Source: Gemmiger formicilis
GTDB taxonomy: Bacteria; Bacillota; Clostridia; Oscillospirales; Ruminococcaceae
Assembly (NCBI RefSeq): GCF_024462815.1
Contig: NZ_JANGCG010000019.1
Location: 1-50,772 of the forward strand
DNA length: 50,772 bases
Direction: 5' to 3'
Every line of letters starts with the position of its first letter. Position 1 is the first letter of the stretch. Made by a program: the position numbers and the translations under genes. The notes beneath the pieces are model-generated. The model was not told the DNA's origin. It searched no databases and worked only from the letters and a program-made list of their open reading frames with translations. Below, piece by piece: positions 34,382-43,320 of this stretch.

Positions 34382-35792
34382 CGCTGTCCTCTTCCAGTGC
34401 AGCCAGAGCCTTGGCCTTTTTGCGCTTGCGAACTACCACAACCACAATCACGATGATGACCACCGCGCCGCACACGCCGATGAGCACCCACGCCCAGACC
34501 GGCATACCGGTCTGCTCGGGCTGGACATCGTCCATCGACGGGTCGTAGTAGGAATCGTCCATATTCATTTCCTCGGCGCTGACCGAGAAATCTTTGGAGA
34601 TGGTCTGCGGATTGCCGGAGGCATCCTCATAGCTCAGCGTGATAACGCCGGAGACGGTACCGGCGGCATCGGGGGCAATGTCAAAATCCACGCTGCCCTC
34701 GGTGCCCGCATTCAGGTTGCCCAGATACTGGTAGCCGCCCGCACCCAGATTGCTGCCGGTCAGGCGTGCCTCCAGGTTGCTGATGGCGTTCTTGCCCTTG
34801 TTGACATAGGTCAGCGTGACGCTGCCGGTATCGCCCACATAGATGGTGTCGCTGGACAGCTCCAGCTGGCCGACCTCAAAGCGATTGGGCTGGCTGACCG
34901 GCACGGAAATCGTGGTGGTGGCGGTCACAGCCTTGCCGGTCACGGCACCGGTGCCGGACATATTTACGGTGATATCGGCCACAGTACCGGCAAAGCCGGC
35001 GGAGGGCATAATGTCAAACGAAACCTCGCGGGTCTGCTTGGGGGAGATGCTGCCCACATAGCTGGACAGGCTGCCGCTCTTCAGAGAGATATTCTCCGGC
35101 AGGGTCAGCGCAATAATCACATCGTTCAGCGCCTCGCTGCCATCGGTTGCATAGACGCCCAGCGAGAGGGTGAAGGCGGTGCCGGCCGTGACGCTGTCGC
35201 CATAGCTGGAGCTGCGCACCAGCAGGTTGGGCGAGGTGGTCTGGTCTTTGTCCACACACTGGCCAATAGTCACGCTGAACTGCTGCAGCGGCTTGGAGGT
35301 GTCCATATAGCTGAGGTTGATGGGCAGCGTGTTGCCGCCGCCGTTGTAGATAACGTCACGGAAAAGCAAAACGTAGCTGTAATAATTATACTGTGCATTG
35401 TCAGCTGCATCGGTGCCCGTGGGGTTGCCGCTGCGCACACGCTGCAGGCGCTGCTGGTCAGGGTCATCGTTGCTTGCAAACAACTGGCCGACCTCACCGA
35501 TGCCGGTGAAGGTAAAGGCGGAGGAGTTGATGCGGGCGGAGATTTCCTCCGCCTTGACGTTGTACCGCGCCGAAGCGTGGTCCACAACCTTCAGCACAAT
35601 GTTGATTCTGTCGCCGACCTCAATCTTGCTGATCTCACCGCCCGCGGCGTCGGTGACGGTATAGGCGGAGACGTAGGCATCTTCGGAGCTTGCAGGAGTG
35701 GGGGTAGAATTGTCCTGGTCATCGGCCATAGCCGGGGCGCACAGCGCCACCGCCAGCACCAGAGCGGTAAACAGGGAAAACAGGCGTTTCAT
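34368..35792 (-). CDS. Secreted membrane-anchored beta-sandwich protein (ABC partner)
   Basis: 474 residues. Signal peptide MKRLFSLFTALVLAVALCAPAMA, then a Ser/Thr/Pro-rich stretch and several beta-sandwich repeats. NRFEVGQLELSSDTIYVGDTGSVTLTYVNKGK and the matching TVSGVITLSYEDASGN pattern resemble NEW3/CARDB-type domains. A C-terminal membrane helix (VWAWVLIGVCGAVVIIVIVVVVV) is followed by RKRKKAK and an acidic end. So it is outside the cell, tethered by its C-terminus, and is probably a functional partner of the permease with which it overlaps. Family not identified. RBS GGAGG about twelve bases before the ATG. Confidence 0.85.
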   Translation of the reverse strand: MKRLFSLFTALVLAVALCAPAMADDQDNSTPTPASSEDAYVSAYTVTDAAGGEISKIEVGDRINIVLKVVDHASARYNVKAEEISARINSSAFTFTGIGEVGQLFASNDDPDQQRLQRVRSGNPTGTDAADNAQYNYYSYVLLFRDVIYNGGGNTLPINLSYMDTSKPLQQFSVTIGQCVDKDQTTSPNLLVRSSSYGDSVTAGTAFTLSLGVYATDGSEALNDVIIALTLPENISLKSGSLSSYVGSISPKQTREVSFDIMPSAGFAGTVADITVNMSGTGAVTGKAVTATTTISVPVSQPNRFEVGQLELSSDTIYVGDTGSVTLTYVNKGKNAISNLEARLTGSNLGAGGYQYLGNLNAGTEGSVDFDIAPDAAGTVSGVITLSYEDASGNPQTISKDFSVSAEEMNMDDSYYDPSMDDVQPEQTGMPVWAWVLIGVCGAVVIIVIVVVVVRKRKKAKALAALEEDSDEDI

Positions 35793-35819
35793 GGGTTGTA
35801 TGTACCTCCAAATTTAAAA

Positions 35820-36635
35820 TCAGGCTTTTTCCGCGGGGGCGGGCTTTTCGGTGGTGTGTTCTTTTGCGGCCTCACCGCCGATGTTCAGATCGCCCTTCAG
35901 GTCGGCAAACAGCGCGTCGCGGTTGCGCTGCTTGGCTTCCTCGTCCTGCACCACGTTGGAGCAGACCTTGCCGTCCAGTATCGTCACAATGCGGTCGGCA
36001 CACTCGGCCAGTTCCGGCTCATGGGTGACCATAACAAACGTAACAGAGTTATTTTTGGACAATTCCAGCATACGGTACAGCACCTGTTTGCTGGTGCGGG
36101 AGTCAAGGTTGCCGGTGGGCTCGTCCGCAAAAATGACCTTGGGGCTACTGACGAAGGCGCGGGCAATACCCACGCGCTGCTGCTGGCCGCCACTCATTTC
36201 GGTGGGCAGGTGGTTGGCGCGGCCCAGCAGGCCCATGGCCTTCAGCTCCTTGCGGGCTTTGGCAAGGCGGGTCTTTTTGTCCACGCCCTTGAACATCAGC
36301 GGCAGGGCCACGTTCTCCGCCGCCGTCATGGTGGGCAGCAGATTGTAGCTCTGGAAAATGAAACCGAGGTGCTGCTGGCGGAACTCGGCCAGCTCGTTCT
36401 CGGTCATTTTGCTGATTTCGTGGCGGCCGATGAACACCTTGCCGGAGGTGGGCTTTTCCAGCCCGGCCAGCTGGTTGAGCAGGGTGGATTTACCGCTGCC
36501 CGATTGGCCGACAATACAGCAGAACTCGCCCTTCTCTATTGACAAATCGACATTGTTCAGCGCCACCACGCGCTCCTTGCCGACTGCATAGACCTTGCGC
36601 AGCTTCTCTGTATGAATAATGGGTGCCAATATCAT
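35820..36635 (-). CDS. ABC transporter ATP-binding protein (MacB/LolD type)
   Basis: 271 residues. Walker A GQSGSGKSTLLNQLAGLEKP, signature LPTEMSGGQQQRVGIARAF, Walker B VIFADEPTGNLD. The NLDSRTSKQVLYRMLELSKN segment is typical of the LolD/MacB group. An alanine/proline tail (EKPAPAEKA) is less usual. First gene of a three-gene operon: ATPase, secreted partner, permease. Two candidate starts: ATG at 36635, which has its G-rich site only one base upstream, or a TTG two codons on at 36629 with better spacing; I give the ATG. Transcription is expected from the AT-rich stretch near 36650. Confidence 0.92.
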   Translation of the reverse strand: MILAPIIHTEKLRKVYAVGKERVVALNNVDLSIEKGEFCCIVGQSGSGKSTLLNQLAGLEKPTSGKVFIGRHEISKMTENELAEFRQQHLGFIFQSYNLLPTMTAAENVALPLMFKGVDKKTRLAKARKELKAMGLLGRANHLPTEMSGGQQQRVGIARAFVSSPKVIFADEPTGNLDSRTSKQVLYRMLELSKNNSVTFVMVTHEPELAECADRIVTILDGKVCSNVVQDEEAKQRNRDALFADLKGDLNIGGEAAKEHTTEKPAPAEKA

Positions 36636-36873
36636 ACCCCCTTTTACATTATATAGTCTACTATAGCATATTCCGACATAAAATAGAAGGGCGGAAGGTT
36701 GTAAAATTTTGCCCGGGAAAAATGGCAATGTTTCCGAAAACAGAGCCGCCCCTCATCACGTTGCAACTCATTCACGGGATTTGCATCGGCCCGCAGGCGG
36801 CCTATATGCCGCCCCCTTCCCTTTTCCCTCACTTTCTTATATAATAGTAGGCAAAAAGGGGGTTGGTGTTACG

Positions 36874-37551
36874 ATGGACTATGTAATTCATCCCATTGCA
36901 CATATTCATACCGATTTTACCGATAAATTTGGGATTCCGCGCCAGAGCGGGCTGGTGCCGGAGCTGACGGCACGCATTGTGTTTGAGCCGGAATACCGTG
37001 ACCCGAACGCCCTTGTGGGCATCGAGGGCTATGACCGGCTCTGGCTGATCTGGCAGTTTTCCACGGTGGCGGCGGAGTATGCCGCGGGCAAAAGCTGGCG
37101 GCCCACCGTGCGCCCGCCGCGCCTTGGCGGCAACGAGCGCCGCGGCGTCTTTGCCACCCGCAGCCCCTACCGCCCCAACGCGCTGGGCCTTTCCTGCGTG
37201 GAGCTGGCCGGGGTGGAAAACGGCGAGCTGATTGTCCGCGGCGCGGATTTGCTGGACGGCACGCCGATTTTTGACATCAAGCCCTATCTGCCCTATGTGG
37301 ACGCCCACCCCGAGGCCCGCGGCGGCTTCACCGACACCACAAAGGAGTACGCTCTGCAGGTACACTGCCCGGACGCCCTTTTGTGCAAGGTGCCAAAGGA
37401 CAAGCGCGCCGCCCTGCTGGGCGTGCTGAAAAACGACCCCCGCCCCGCCTACCAGCATGACCCCGGCCGGGTGTATGCGCTCGACTTCGGGCAGAATAAA
37501 ATACGCTTTACCGTGGATGGCGCGGTGCTGACCGTCACCGAGATCCTATGA
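36874..37551 (+). CDS. trmO: tRNA(Thr) N6-methyltransferase TrmO/TsaA family protein
   Basis: 225 residues, family TsaA/YaeB. Methylates N6 of t6A37 in some tRNA-Thr. IAHIHTDFTDKFGIPRQSGLVPELTARIVFEP is the diagnostic opening; RPPRLGGNERRGVFATRSPYRPNALGLSCVEL is the conserved SAM-binding-type core; LLDGTPIFDIKPYLPYVDAHP is the last motif. The ATG at 36874 is preceded by AAGGGGG. The longer frame has an improbable basic N-terminus. Stands between the ABC operon (divergent) and nifJ. Confidence 0.9.
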   Translation: MDYVIHPIAHIHTDFTDKFGIPRQSGLVPELTARIVFEPEYRDPNALVGIEGYDRLWLIWQFSTVAAEYAAGKSWRPTVRPPRLGGNERRGVFATRSPYRPNALGLSCVELAGVENGELIVRGADLLDGTPIFDIKPYLPYVDAHPEARGGFTDTTKEYALQVHCPDALLCKVPKDKRAALLGVLKNDPRPAYQHDPGRVYALDFGQNKIRFTVDGAVLTVTEIL

Positions 37552-37676
37552 AATTCCACTATGCGGAACACTGTACTATAAACTGTACTGCAAAACGGCC
37601 TTAAAATGGGCCGGTTCGTCAAAATGGTCAAAATGCACACAACGAGTTTAAAAATCTGTGCAACTTTCTGAACAAA

Positions 37677-37703
37677 ACCCCTTTACGAAAAGGGGTGTTT
37701 TTT
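37677..37703 (+). terminator. Terminator between trmO and nifJ
   Basis: ACCCCTTT pairs with AAAAGGGGT, with a tight ACG loop and six-base T run. Confidence 0.75.
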
Positions 37704-37711
37704 GGTACAAT
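37682..37711 (+). promoter_or_regulatory. Possible nifJ promoter
   Basis: TTTACG (37682-37687), 18-bp spacer, TACAAT (37706-37711); the -35 lies inside the terminator hairpin. A leader of about 135 bases precedes the ATG. Confidence 0.4.
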
Positions 37712-37848
37712 AAAGCTATGCAAAAGCGTTTATCTGGAACTGTGCCCGGAGCAACATTGGGGCGCGTGCCAGACAGACGCGGGCTTTGTGCGGCCCTGAC
37801 ACCCGCACAGCTTTTATGCAAAACTCTAATAAAAACGGAGGAAAGAAA

Positions 37849-40800
37849 ATGCCCAGAGCTAAACAGTCTATGGACGGCAATACCGCTGCGGCGCACGTAG
37901 CTTATGCGTTCACCGATGTGGCTGCCATCTACCCCATCACCCCTTCCAGCCCCATGGCCGATACTGTTGACCAGTGGAGCGCTGCAGGCCTGAAGAACAT
38001 CTTCGGCAACCAGGTCAAGGTTGTTGAGATGGAGTCCGAGGCCGGTGCCGCAGGCGCCGTGCACGGTTCTCTCGGTACTGGTGCTATCACCACCACCTTT
38101 ACCGCTTCTCAGGGTCTTCTGCTGATGATCCCCAATATGTACAAGATCGCCGCTGAGCAGCTGCCCTGCGTCTTTGACGTTTCTGCACGTACCGTTGCTA
38201 CCCAGTCCCTGAACATCTTCGGTGACCACAGCGACGTTATGGCAGTCCGCCAGACCGGCTTTGCCATGCTGTGCGAGACCAACCCGCAGGAGGTCATGGA
38301 CCTCTCTCCCGTTGCTCACCTGTCCGCCATCGAGGGCCACGTTCCGTTCGTGAACTTCTTCGACGGCTTCCGTACCTCCCACGAGATCCAGAAGATCGAG
38401 AAGTGGGACTACGAGGACCTGAAGGAAATGTGCAACATGGAGGCTGTCGAGGAGTTCCGTGCCAAGGCCCTGAACCCCGAGCACCCCAAGATGCGCGGTT
38501 CTCACGAGAACGGCGACGTCTTCTTCCAGCATCGTGAGGCCTGCAACCCCGCTTACGAGGCTCTGCCCGCCGTTGTTGAGAAGTACATGGCCAAGATCAA
38601 CGAGAAGCTGGGCACCAACTACGACCTGTTCAACTACTATGGCGCTGAGGACGCTGACCGCGTCATCATCGCTATGGGCTCCATCTGCGACGTTGCAGAG
38701 GAGGTTGTTGACTACCTGACCGCCAAGGGCGAGAAGGTTGGTCTGGTCCTGGTCCGCCTGTATCGTCCCTGGGTCTCTTCCGCTCTGCTGAAGGTCCTGC
38801 CCAAGACGGTCAAGAAGATTGCCGTTCTGGACCGCACCAAGGAGCCCGGCTCCCTGGGCGAGCCCCTGTACCTGGATGTCGCCACCACCCTGCGTGAGGC
38901 CGGCATGAACGACGTCGTCCTGACCGGCGGCCGCTACGGCCTGGGTTCCAAGGACACCCCGCCGTCCAGCGTCTTTGCTATCTACACCGAGCTGGAGAAG
39001 GATGCCCCGAAGCCCCGCTTCACCATCGGCATCACCGACGACGTGACCAACCTCAGCCTGCCTGAGGTCAAGCCCGCCCCCATCACCTCCGCCCCCGGCA
39101 CCAAGGAGTGCAAGTTCTGGGGTCTGGGCGGTGACGGTACTGTCGGCGCCAACAAGAACTCCACCAAGATCATCGGCGACCATACTGACAAGTACATTCA
39201 GGCTTACTTCCAGTATGACTCCAAGAAGACCGGCGGTGTCACCATCAGCCACCTGCGCTTCGGCGATAAGCCCATCCGCAGCCCCTACTACATCAACCAG
39301 GCTGACTTCGTGGCCTGCCACAACCCCGCTTACATCCACATGGGCATGAAGATGGTCCAGGATGTCAAGCCGGGCGGCGTCTTTATGATCAACTGCCAGT
39401 GGACCGATGCCGAGCTGGATGAGCACCTGAATGCTGCCGACAAGAAGTACATTGCCGACAACAACATTCAGCTGTACACCATCAACGCTATCGACAAGGC
39501 CATTGAGATTGGTATGGGCAAGCGCACCAACACCATCCTGCAGTCTGCCTTCTTCAAGCTGGCTGACGTCATGCCCATCGACGATGCTGTCGAGTACATG
39601 AAGGCCGCTGCCAAGAAGAGCTACGGCAAGAAGGGCGACGCTGTTGTCCAGATGAACTGGAAGGCTATCGACGCTGGTCTGGACGCTGTCCACAAGGTCG
39701 AGGTTCCCGCCTCCTGGTCCAACCCCGCTGCTGACCCGGCTCCGAAGGCCCTGAAGGGACCCGAGGCTCTGGTTAAGCAGATTCGCGACGTTATGGAGCC
39801 CATCGCCCGTATGGACGGCGACAGCCTGCCTGTTTCCGCCTTCGAGGGCAACGTCAACGGCGAGTGGGAGCAGGGTGCTTCCGCCTACGAGAAGCGCGGC
39901 ACCGCTGTCATGGTTCCCGAGTGGAACGCTGAGAAGTGCATCCAGTGCAACCAGTGCGCCTTCGTCTGCTCTCATGCTACCATCCGTCCGTTCTGCCTGA
40001 CTGCTGCTGAGGCTGAGGCTGCACCGGCTTCCACCAAGCTGGCCGACACCAAGCCCAAGGCAAGCGAGTACAAGTTCACGATGGCTGTCTCTCCGCTGGA
40101 CTGCATGGGCTGCGGCGAGTGCGTCACCGTCTGCCCGACTGCTGCTATCGAGATGAAGCCGCAGGAGAGCCAGTCCGAGCAGCAGGCTGCTTTCGACTAC
40201 TGTGTCGAGAACATCCGCAAGAAGGACAACATCCCCGGCGTTATGTCCGAGGTTTCCGTCAAGGGTTCTCAGTTCAATCAGCCGCTGCTTGAGTTCTCTG
40301 GCTCCTGCGCAGGCTGCGCCGAGACCTCTTATGCTCGCCTGATCACTCAGCTGTTCGGCGAGAAGATGTTCATCTCCAACGCTACCGGTTGCTCCTCCAT
40401 CTGGGGCGGCACCGCTTCCATCAGCCCCTACACCACCAACAAGGCTTCCGGCCACGGCCCCGCATGGATCAACTCCCTGTTCGAGGACAACGCCGAGCAT
40501 GGCCTGGGCATGCAGATTGGTTATGAGACCGTCCGCGCCAACCTGATCACCAAGGTTGAGGCCCTGAAGGGTAAGAATGCTGAGCTGGATGCAGTCATCG
40601 ACAAGTTCCTGGAGACCAAGAACAACACCAAGGCAAACGATGAGCCCGCAAAGGCCCTGATTGCTGCCCTGGAGGCTTGTGGCTGCGAGGAGTCCAAGGA
40701 AATCCTGAAGGACAAGCAGTATCTGGCCAAGAAGAGCTTCTGGATCTTCGGCGGCGACGGCTGGGCATATGATATCGGTTACGGCGGTCTGGATCACGTT

Positions 40801-41388
40801 CTGGCTTCCGGCCACGATGTCAATGTTATGGTCTTCGACACCGAGATGTACTCCAACACCGGCGGACAGGCTTCCAAGGCCTCCAACATCGGTGAGGTCT
40901 GCCAGTTCGCTGCTGCTGGTAAGGAAATCAGCAAGAAGTCTCTGGCTGAAATTTGCATGACCTACGGCTACATCTATGTTGCTCAGATTGCTCTGGGCGC
41001 CAACATGGCTCAGGCAGTCAAGGTCATCGCCGAGGCCGAGGCTTATCCCGGCCCGTCTCTGATCATCGGCTACGCTCCCTGCGAGCTGCACGGTGTCAAG
41101 GGCGGCATGACCAACTGCCAGAACGAGATGAAGAAGGCTGTTGCTGCCGGTTACTGGAACCTGTTCTCCTTCAACCCTGCCAACAAGGCTGAGGGCAAGA
41201 ACCCGTTCACCCTGACCTCCAAGGCTGGCGATATGTCCAAGTACCAGGAGTTCCTGGCCAACGAGACTCGTTACAGCCGTCTGGCTCGTGCCTTCCCGGA
41301 TCGTGCCGAGGCCCTGTTCAAGAAGAACCAGGAAGTCGCCGATGCCCGCTACGAGCACCTGACCAAGCTGGTCGACCTGTACAAGTAA
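37849..41388 (+). CDS. nifJ: Pyruvate:ferredoxin (flavodoxin) oxidoreductase
   Basis: 1179 residues, single-chain form. Converts pyruvate and CoA to acetyl-CoA, CO2 and reduced ferredoxin, the main anaerobic pyruvate route. VAAIYPITPSSPMADTVDQW opens domain I. A ferredoxin domain has two [4Fe-4S] motifs, CIQCNQCAFVCSHATIRPF (near residue 700) and CMGCGECVTVCPTAAIE. A TPP-binding region has FSGSCAGCAETSYARL, NATGCSSIWGGTASISPYTTN and FGGDGWAYDIGYGGLDHVL with MYSNTGGQASKAS. Codons differ clearly from neighbours, favouring GCT, GTT, CGT and AAG, as expected of an abundant protein. GGAGG lies eight bases before the ATG. Confidence 0.97.
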   Translation: MPRAKQSMDGNTAAAHVAYAFTDVAAIYPITPSSPMADTVDQWSAAGLKNIFGNQVKVVEMESEAGAAGAVHGSLGTGAITTTFTASQGLLLMIPNMYKIAAEQLPCVFDVSARTVATQSLNIFGDHSDVMAVRQTGFAMLCETNPQEVMDLSPVAHLSAIEGHVPFVNFFDGFRTSHEIQKIEKWDYEDLKEMCNMEAVEEFRAKALNPEHPKMRGSHENGDVFFQHREACNPAYEALPAVVEKYMAKINEKLGTNYDLFNYYGAEDADRVIIAMGSICDVAEEVVDYLTAKGEKVGLVLVRLYRPWVSSALLKVLPKTVKKIAVLDRTKEPGSLGEPLYLDVATTLREAGMNDVVLTGGRYGLGSKDTPPSSVFAIYTELEKDAPKPRFTIGITDDVTNLSLPEVKPAPITSAPGTKECKFWGLGGDGTVGANKNSTKIIGDHTDKYIQAYFQYDSKKTGGVTISHLRFGDKPIRSPYYINQADFVACHNPAYIHMGMKMVQDVKPGGVFMINCQWTDAELDEHLNAADKKYIADNNIQLYTINAIDKAIEIGMGKRTNTILQSAFFKLADVMPIDDAVEYMKAAAKKSYGKKGDAVVQMNWKAIDAGLDAVHKVEVPASWSNPAADPAPKALKGPEALVKQIRDVMEPIARMDGDSLPVSAFEGNVNGEWEQGASAYEKRGTAVMVPEWNAEKCIQCNQCAFVCSHATIRPFCLTAAEAEAAPASTKLADTKPKASEYKFTMAVSPLDCMGCGECVTVCPTAAIEMKPQESQSEQQAAFDYCVENIRKKDNIPGVMSEVSVKGSQFNQPLLEFSGSCAGCAETSYARLITQLFGEKMFISNATGCSSIWGGTASISPYTTNKASGHGPAWINSLFEDNAEHGLGMQIGYETVRANLITKVEALKGKNAELDAVIDKFLETKNNTKANDEPAKALIAALEACGCEESKEILKDKQYLAKKSFWIFGGDGWAYDIGYGGLDHVLASGHDVNVMVFDTEMYSNTGGQASKASNIGEVCQFAAAGKEISKKSLAEICMTYGYIYVAQIALGANMAQAVKVIAEAEAYPGPSLIIGYAPCELHGVKGGMTNCQNEMKKAVAAGYWNLFSFNPANKAEGKNPFTLTSKAGDMSKYQEFLANETRYSRLARAFPDRAEALFKKNQEVADARYEHLTKLVDLYK

Positions 41389-41417
41389 TTTGTGCAAGTG
41401 CCGCGTAAAGGCTAAAT

Positions 41418-41459
41418 AAAAGTGCCCCCTGCCGCAAGGCAGGGGGCACTTTTGTTTTT
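41418..41459 (+). terminator. Terminator after nifJ
   Basis: AAAAGTGCCCCCTGCC pairs with GGCAGGGGGCACTTTT around GCAA; T-rich end. Could act for both strands. Confidence 0.9.
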
Positions 41460-41468
41460 GAAAATCTT

Positions 41469-42116
41469 TTACACCGGCCGCAGCACCAGCTCTAATCCGT
41501 CCTTGCCCCAACCGAAATCTCCGGCGGCGTAGCCGCGCTCCAGCACGCGGGGCAGGGCCGGGTCACACAGGCGGCAACGGCGCAGCGGGTCGCGCCACTG
41601 CGCAAGGCCCCGGGCCGAAAAAATCAACATCTGCGTGGCCCCGGCCATCGGGCGCATCCCCCGCAGCGTCAACCCGGCCGAGAGATACTGCGCACAGATG
41701 TCATCACACGTTGCCGGGTGTTCAATATCCAGCGGCAGCACAGCCCAGACGTGGTAGCTTGCGTAGCGCTCGGTGGCCCAGCGCAGCGCCAACCGCAAAA
41801 AATGACGCAGCTGTGTGTAATCGCCGCGCAGCACCGGCGGCGTCAGCACAGCGCCCTGCCCGTCCGCGCCGTACCCGGCCGCCCGCAGGCTAGTGGGCAG
41901 CGGGTCCTCGGCATACAGCGGCAGCAGCGCGGCGGCGGCCTGTAGTTCCTCCTGCCCGGCGTAATCGCCCACGATCTGCCCCTCCTCCAACGCCGGGTGC
42001 AGGCAGGGCAGCAGCGGCAGTCCGCTCGGCCCGGTCAGCGCGCGCAGGGCTGCGGCGTGGTCTGCGTTCAGCACGCGGGCGTCAAAGGTTTGGGTGCGTT
42101 CAAGAGTTTGCAGCAT
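41469..42116 (-). CDS. Hypothetical protein
   Basis: 215 residues, cytoplasmic by composition (no signal or membrane segment). I do not recognise the family with confidence. Visible features: a central WATERYASYHVWAVLPLDIEHP region and a C-terminal RCRLCDPALPRVLERGYAAGD, with a CxxC pair. It could be a divergent acetyltransferase-like fold, but no acetyl-CoA-binding motif was seen. GGAGGG nine bases before the ATG makes the start likely. Confidence 0.7.
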   Translation of the reverse strand: MLQTLERTQTFDARVLNADHAAALRALTGPSGLPLLPCLHPALEEGQIVGDYAGQEELQAAAALLPLYAEDPLPTSLRAAGYGADGQGAVLTPPVLRGDYTQLRHFLRLALRWATERYASYHVWAVLPLDIEHPATCDDICAQYLSAGLTLRGMRPMAGATQMLIFSARGLAQWRDPLRRCRLCDPALPRVLERGYAAGDFGWGKDGLELVLRPV

Positions 42117-42173
42117 AAGTAAAATCCCTCCGTAAAAATGTCATTACAAAACCTATTGTAGCGGCGGGAGGGC

Positions 42174-42206
42174 ATAAAAAATGTCGCATCCCGGTGGGGT
42201 GCGACA
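42174..42206 (-). terminator. Terminator after the 49-residue gene
   Basis: TGTCGCA pairs with TGCGACA with a C-rich loop; T6 on the minus strand. Confidence 0.7.
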
Positions 42207-42238
42207 GAAAAAGTATGACGAAAAACGCCGCTGCAGCG

Positions 42239-42388
42239 TTATAGCCTGCGCTGGCGGGCCAACTCCTCAAAGCTGCGGTTCTTCGTGAAAAAACGCTTGT
42301 ACGGATTCTCCGGTAGCGGCGGCTGCTTGGGCTTGGGTTGAATTTTGCGGCGCAGATGCCCCTTCAGGGGCGGCAGTGCGCGGCTCAT
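42239..42388 (-). CDS. Small basic protein, translationally coupled
   Basis: 49 residues: MSRALPPLKGHLRRK then a proline/lysine-rich middle (QPKPKQPPLPENPYKRF) and SFEELARQRRL. Strongly basic. Its ATG overlaps the stop of the upstream gene (ATGA), and a terminator follows, which is better evidence than its size. The family is not recognised. It may belong with the membrane protein it overlaps. Confidence 0.6.
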   Translation of the reverse strand: MSRALPPLKGHLRRKIQPKPKQPPLPENPYKRFFTKNRSFEELARQRRL

Positions 42389-43143
42389 TCGGCGGCGGTG
42401 GAGACAGCCCCGGCCGTCAGGGCGTCCCACAGCTCGGCGCAGCTGGCGTAGGTCTCCACCTGGTTTTCATCCCAGACGCCGCGGCGGCCCACATACAGCC
42501 CGGCCAGCACACTCTGGTTGGTGCCGGTGGTGCTGTCCATCGCGGTGTAGCCGTAGTAATCGCCCAAATCCAGCCCGGCCAGCACCGGGCAGTCCGTCCA
42601 GCGGTAGACCATCTCGTGCCAGTCGGGGTTGGCGGTGGTGGGGTCATCGTCCACGGTGCCGTCCAGATATTGCAGCGCGCCGGTCTGCTTCTCAAAGCCC
42701 TCGGGGTCCTCCAGCAGGAAGAGGTAGGTCTTGCCGCCGCTGGCCAGCTCGGCGCTCAGCCGGGTGACACCGGCCATCTGGTAGTAAGCGTCGGTGGAGG
42801 TGTTCTCGGCATCGAAATCCACGGTGTAGCTGTCCACCTGCACCACCACCTTGCCGTCGCCGTTCACGTCGGTGCAGTAGGGCGTCAGCGCGTCCTGCAG
42901 GGCAGTCACGGTGTCGGCGGGCAAATCGTGAAGGCCTACATAGGCAATCTGTACATCGGGCCGGGTCTGAAAGACCGTGTCCTTGATAATCCAGGCGGCA
43001 AGCAACACGGCAACCACGCCAATGACCACCCACATCCAATGGTAATGCCACCAGTTGGCGGCATTTTCCTGCTTGGTATATTCGCGCGGGGGCTCCGGCG
43101 TCTGATTGTAGGTTTCTGTGCTGTCTTTCGTGACCCAAGCCAT
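42385..43143 (-). CDS. Membrane-anchored extracellular protein of unknown function
   Basis: 252 residues. A short cytoplasmic start, one membrane helix (MWVVIGVVAVLLAAWIIKDT, about 37-56) and an acidic outer domain (about 60-250) with no clear motif. Contents include DVNGDGKVVVQVDSYTVDF and several tyrosine-rich stretches (GDYYGYTAMDS). No LPXTG. AAAGGAG precedes the ATG at 43143. Divergent from the next operon, with a -10-like TATAAT (43176-43181) on its strand. Confidence 0.75.
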   Translation of the reverse strand: MAWVTKDSTETYNQTPEPPREYTKQENAANWWHYHWMWVVIGVVAVLLAAWIIKDTVFQTRPDVQIAYVGLHDLPADTVTALQDALTPYCTDVNGDGKVVVQVDSYTVDFDAENTSTDAYYQMAGVTRLSAELASGGKTYLFLLEDPEGFEKQTGALQYLDGTVDDDPTTANPDWHEMVYRWTDCPVLAGLDLGDYYGYTAMDSTTGTNQSVLAGLYVGRRGVWDENQVETYASCAELWDALTAGAVSTAAE

Positions 43144-43225
43144 TGAGGAAACACTCCTTTGATAATATCCTATTTATTATACCACAAATCCGGCAGAATA
43201 ATTGTAAACTTATTTTGACCATACC

Positions 43226-43254
43226 TTGCAAGCGGGCGGCAAACAGGGTATGAT
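43226..43254 (+). promoter_or_regulatory. Possible promoter of the 43321 operon
   Basis: TTGCAA (43226-43231), 17-bp spacer, TATGAT (43249-43254). Confidence 0.5.
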
Positions 43255-43320
43255 AAAGTAGTATAGTTGCATACAAAAGGCACGGCCCGCCGCGCTGTAA
43301 AATAAGAGGGAGAACAACCA

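Noticed and set aside
37682..37711. Rex or other redox operator before nifJ
   Set aside because: No TTGTGAA..TTCACAA-like inverted repeat was found in 37552-37848.
37648..41511. 1287-codon open frame opposite nifJ
   Set aside because: Complement of nifJ, whose strong codon bias suppresses stops on the other strand. No motif or RBS.
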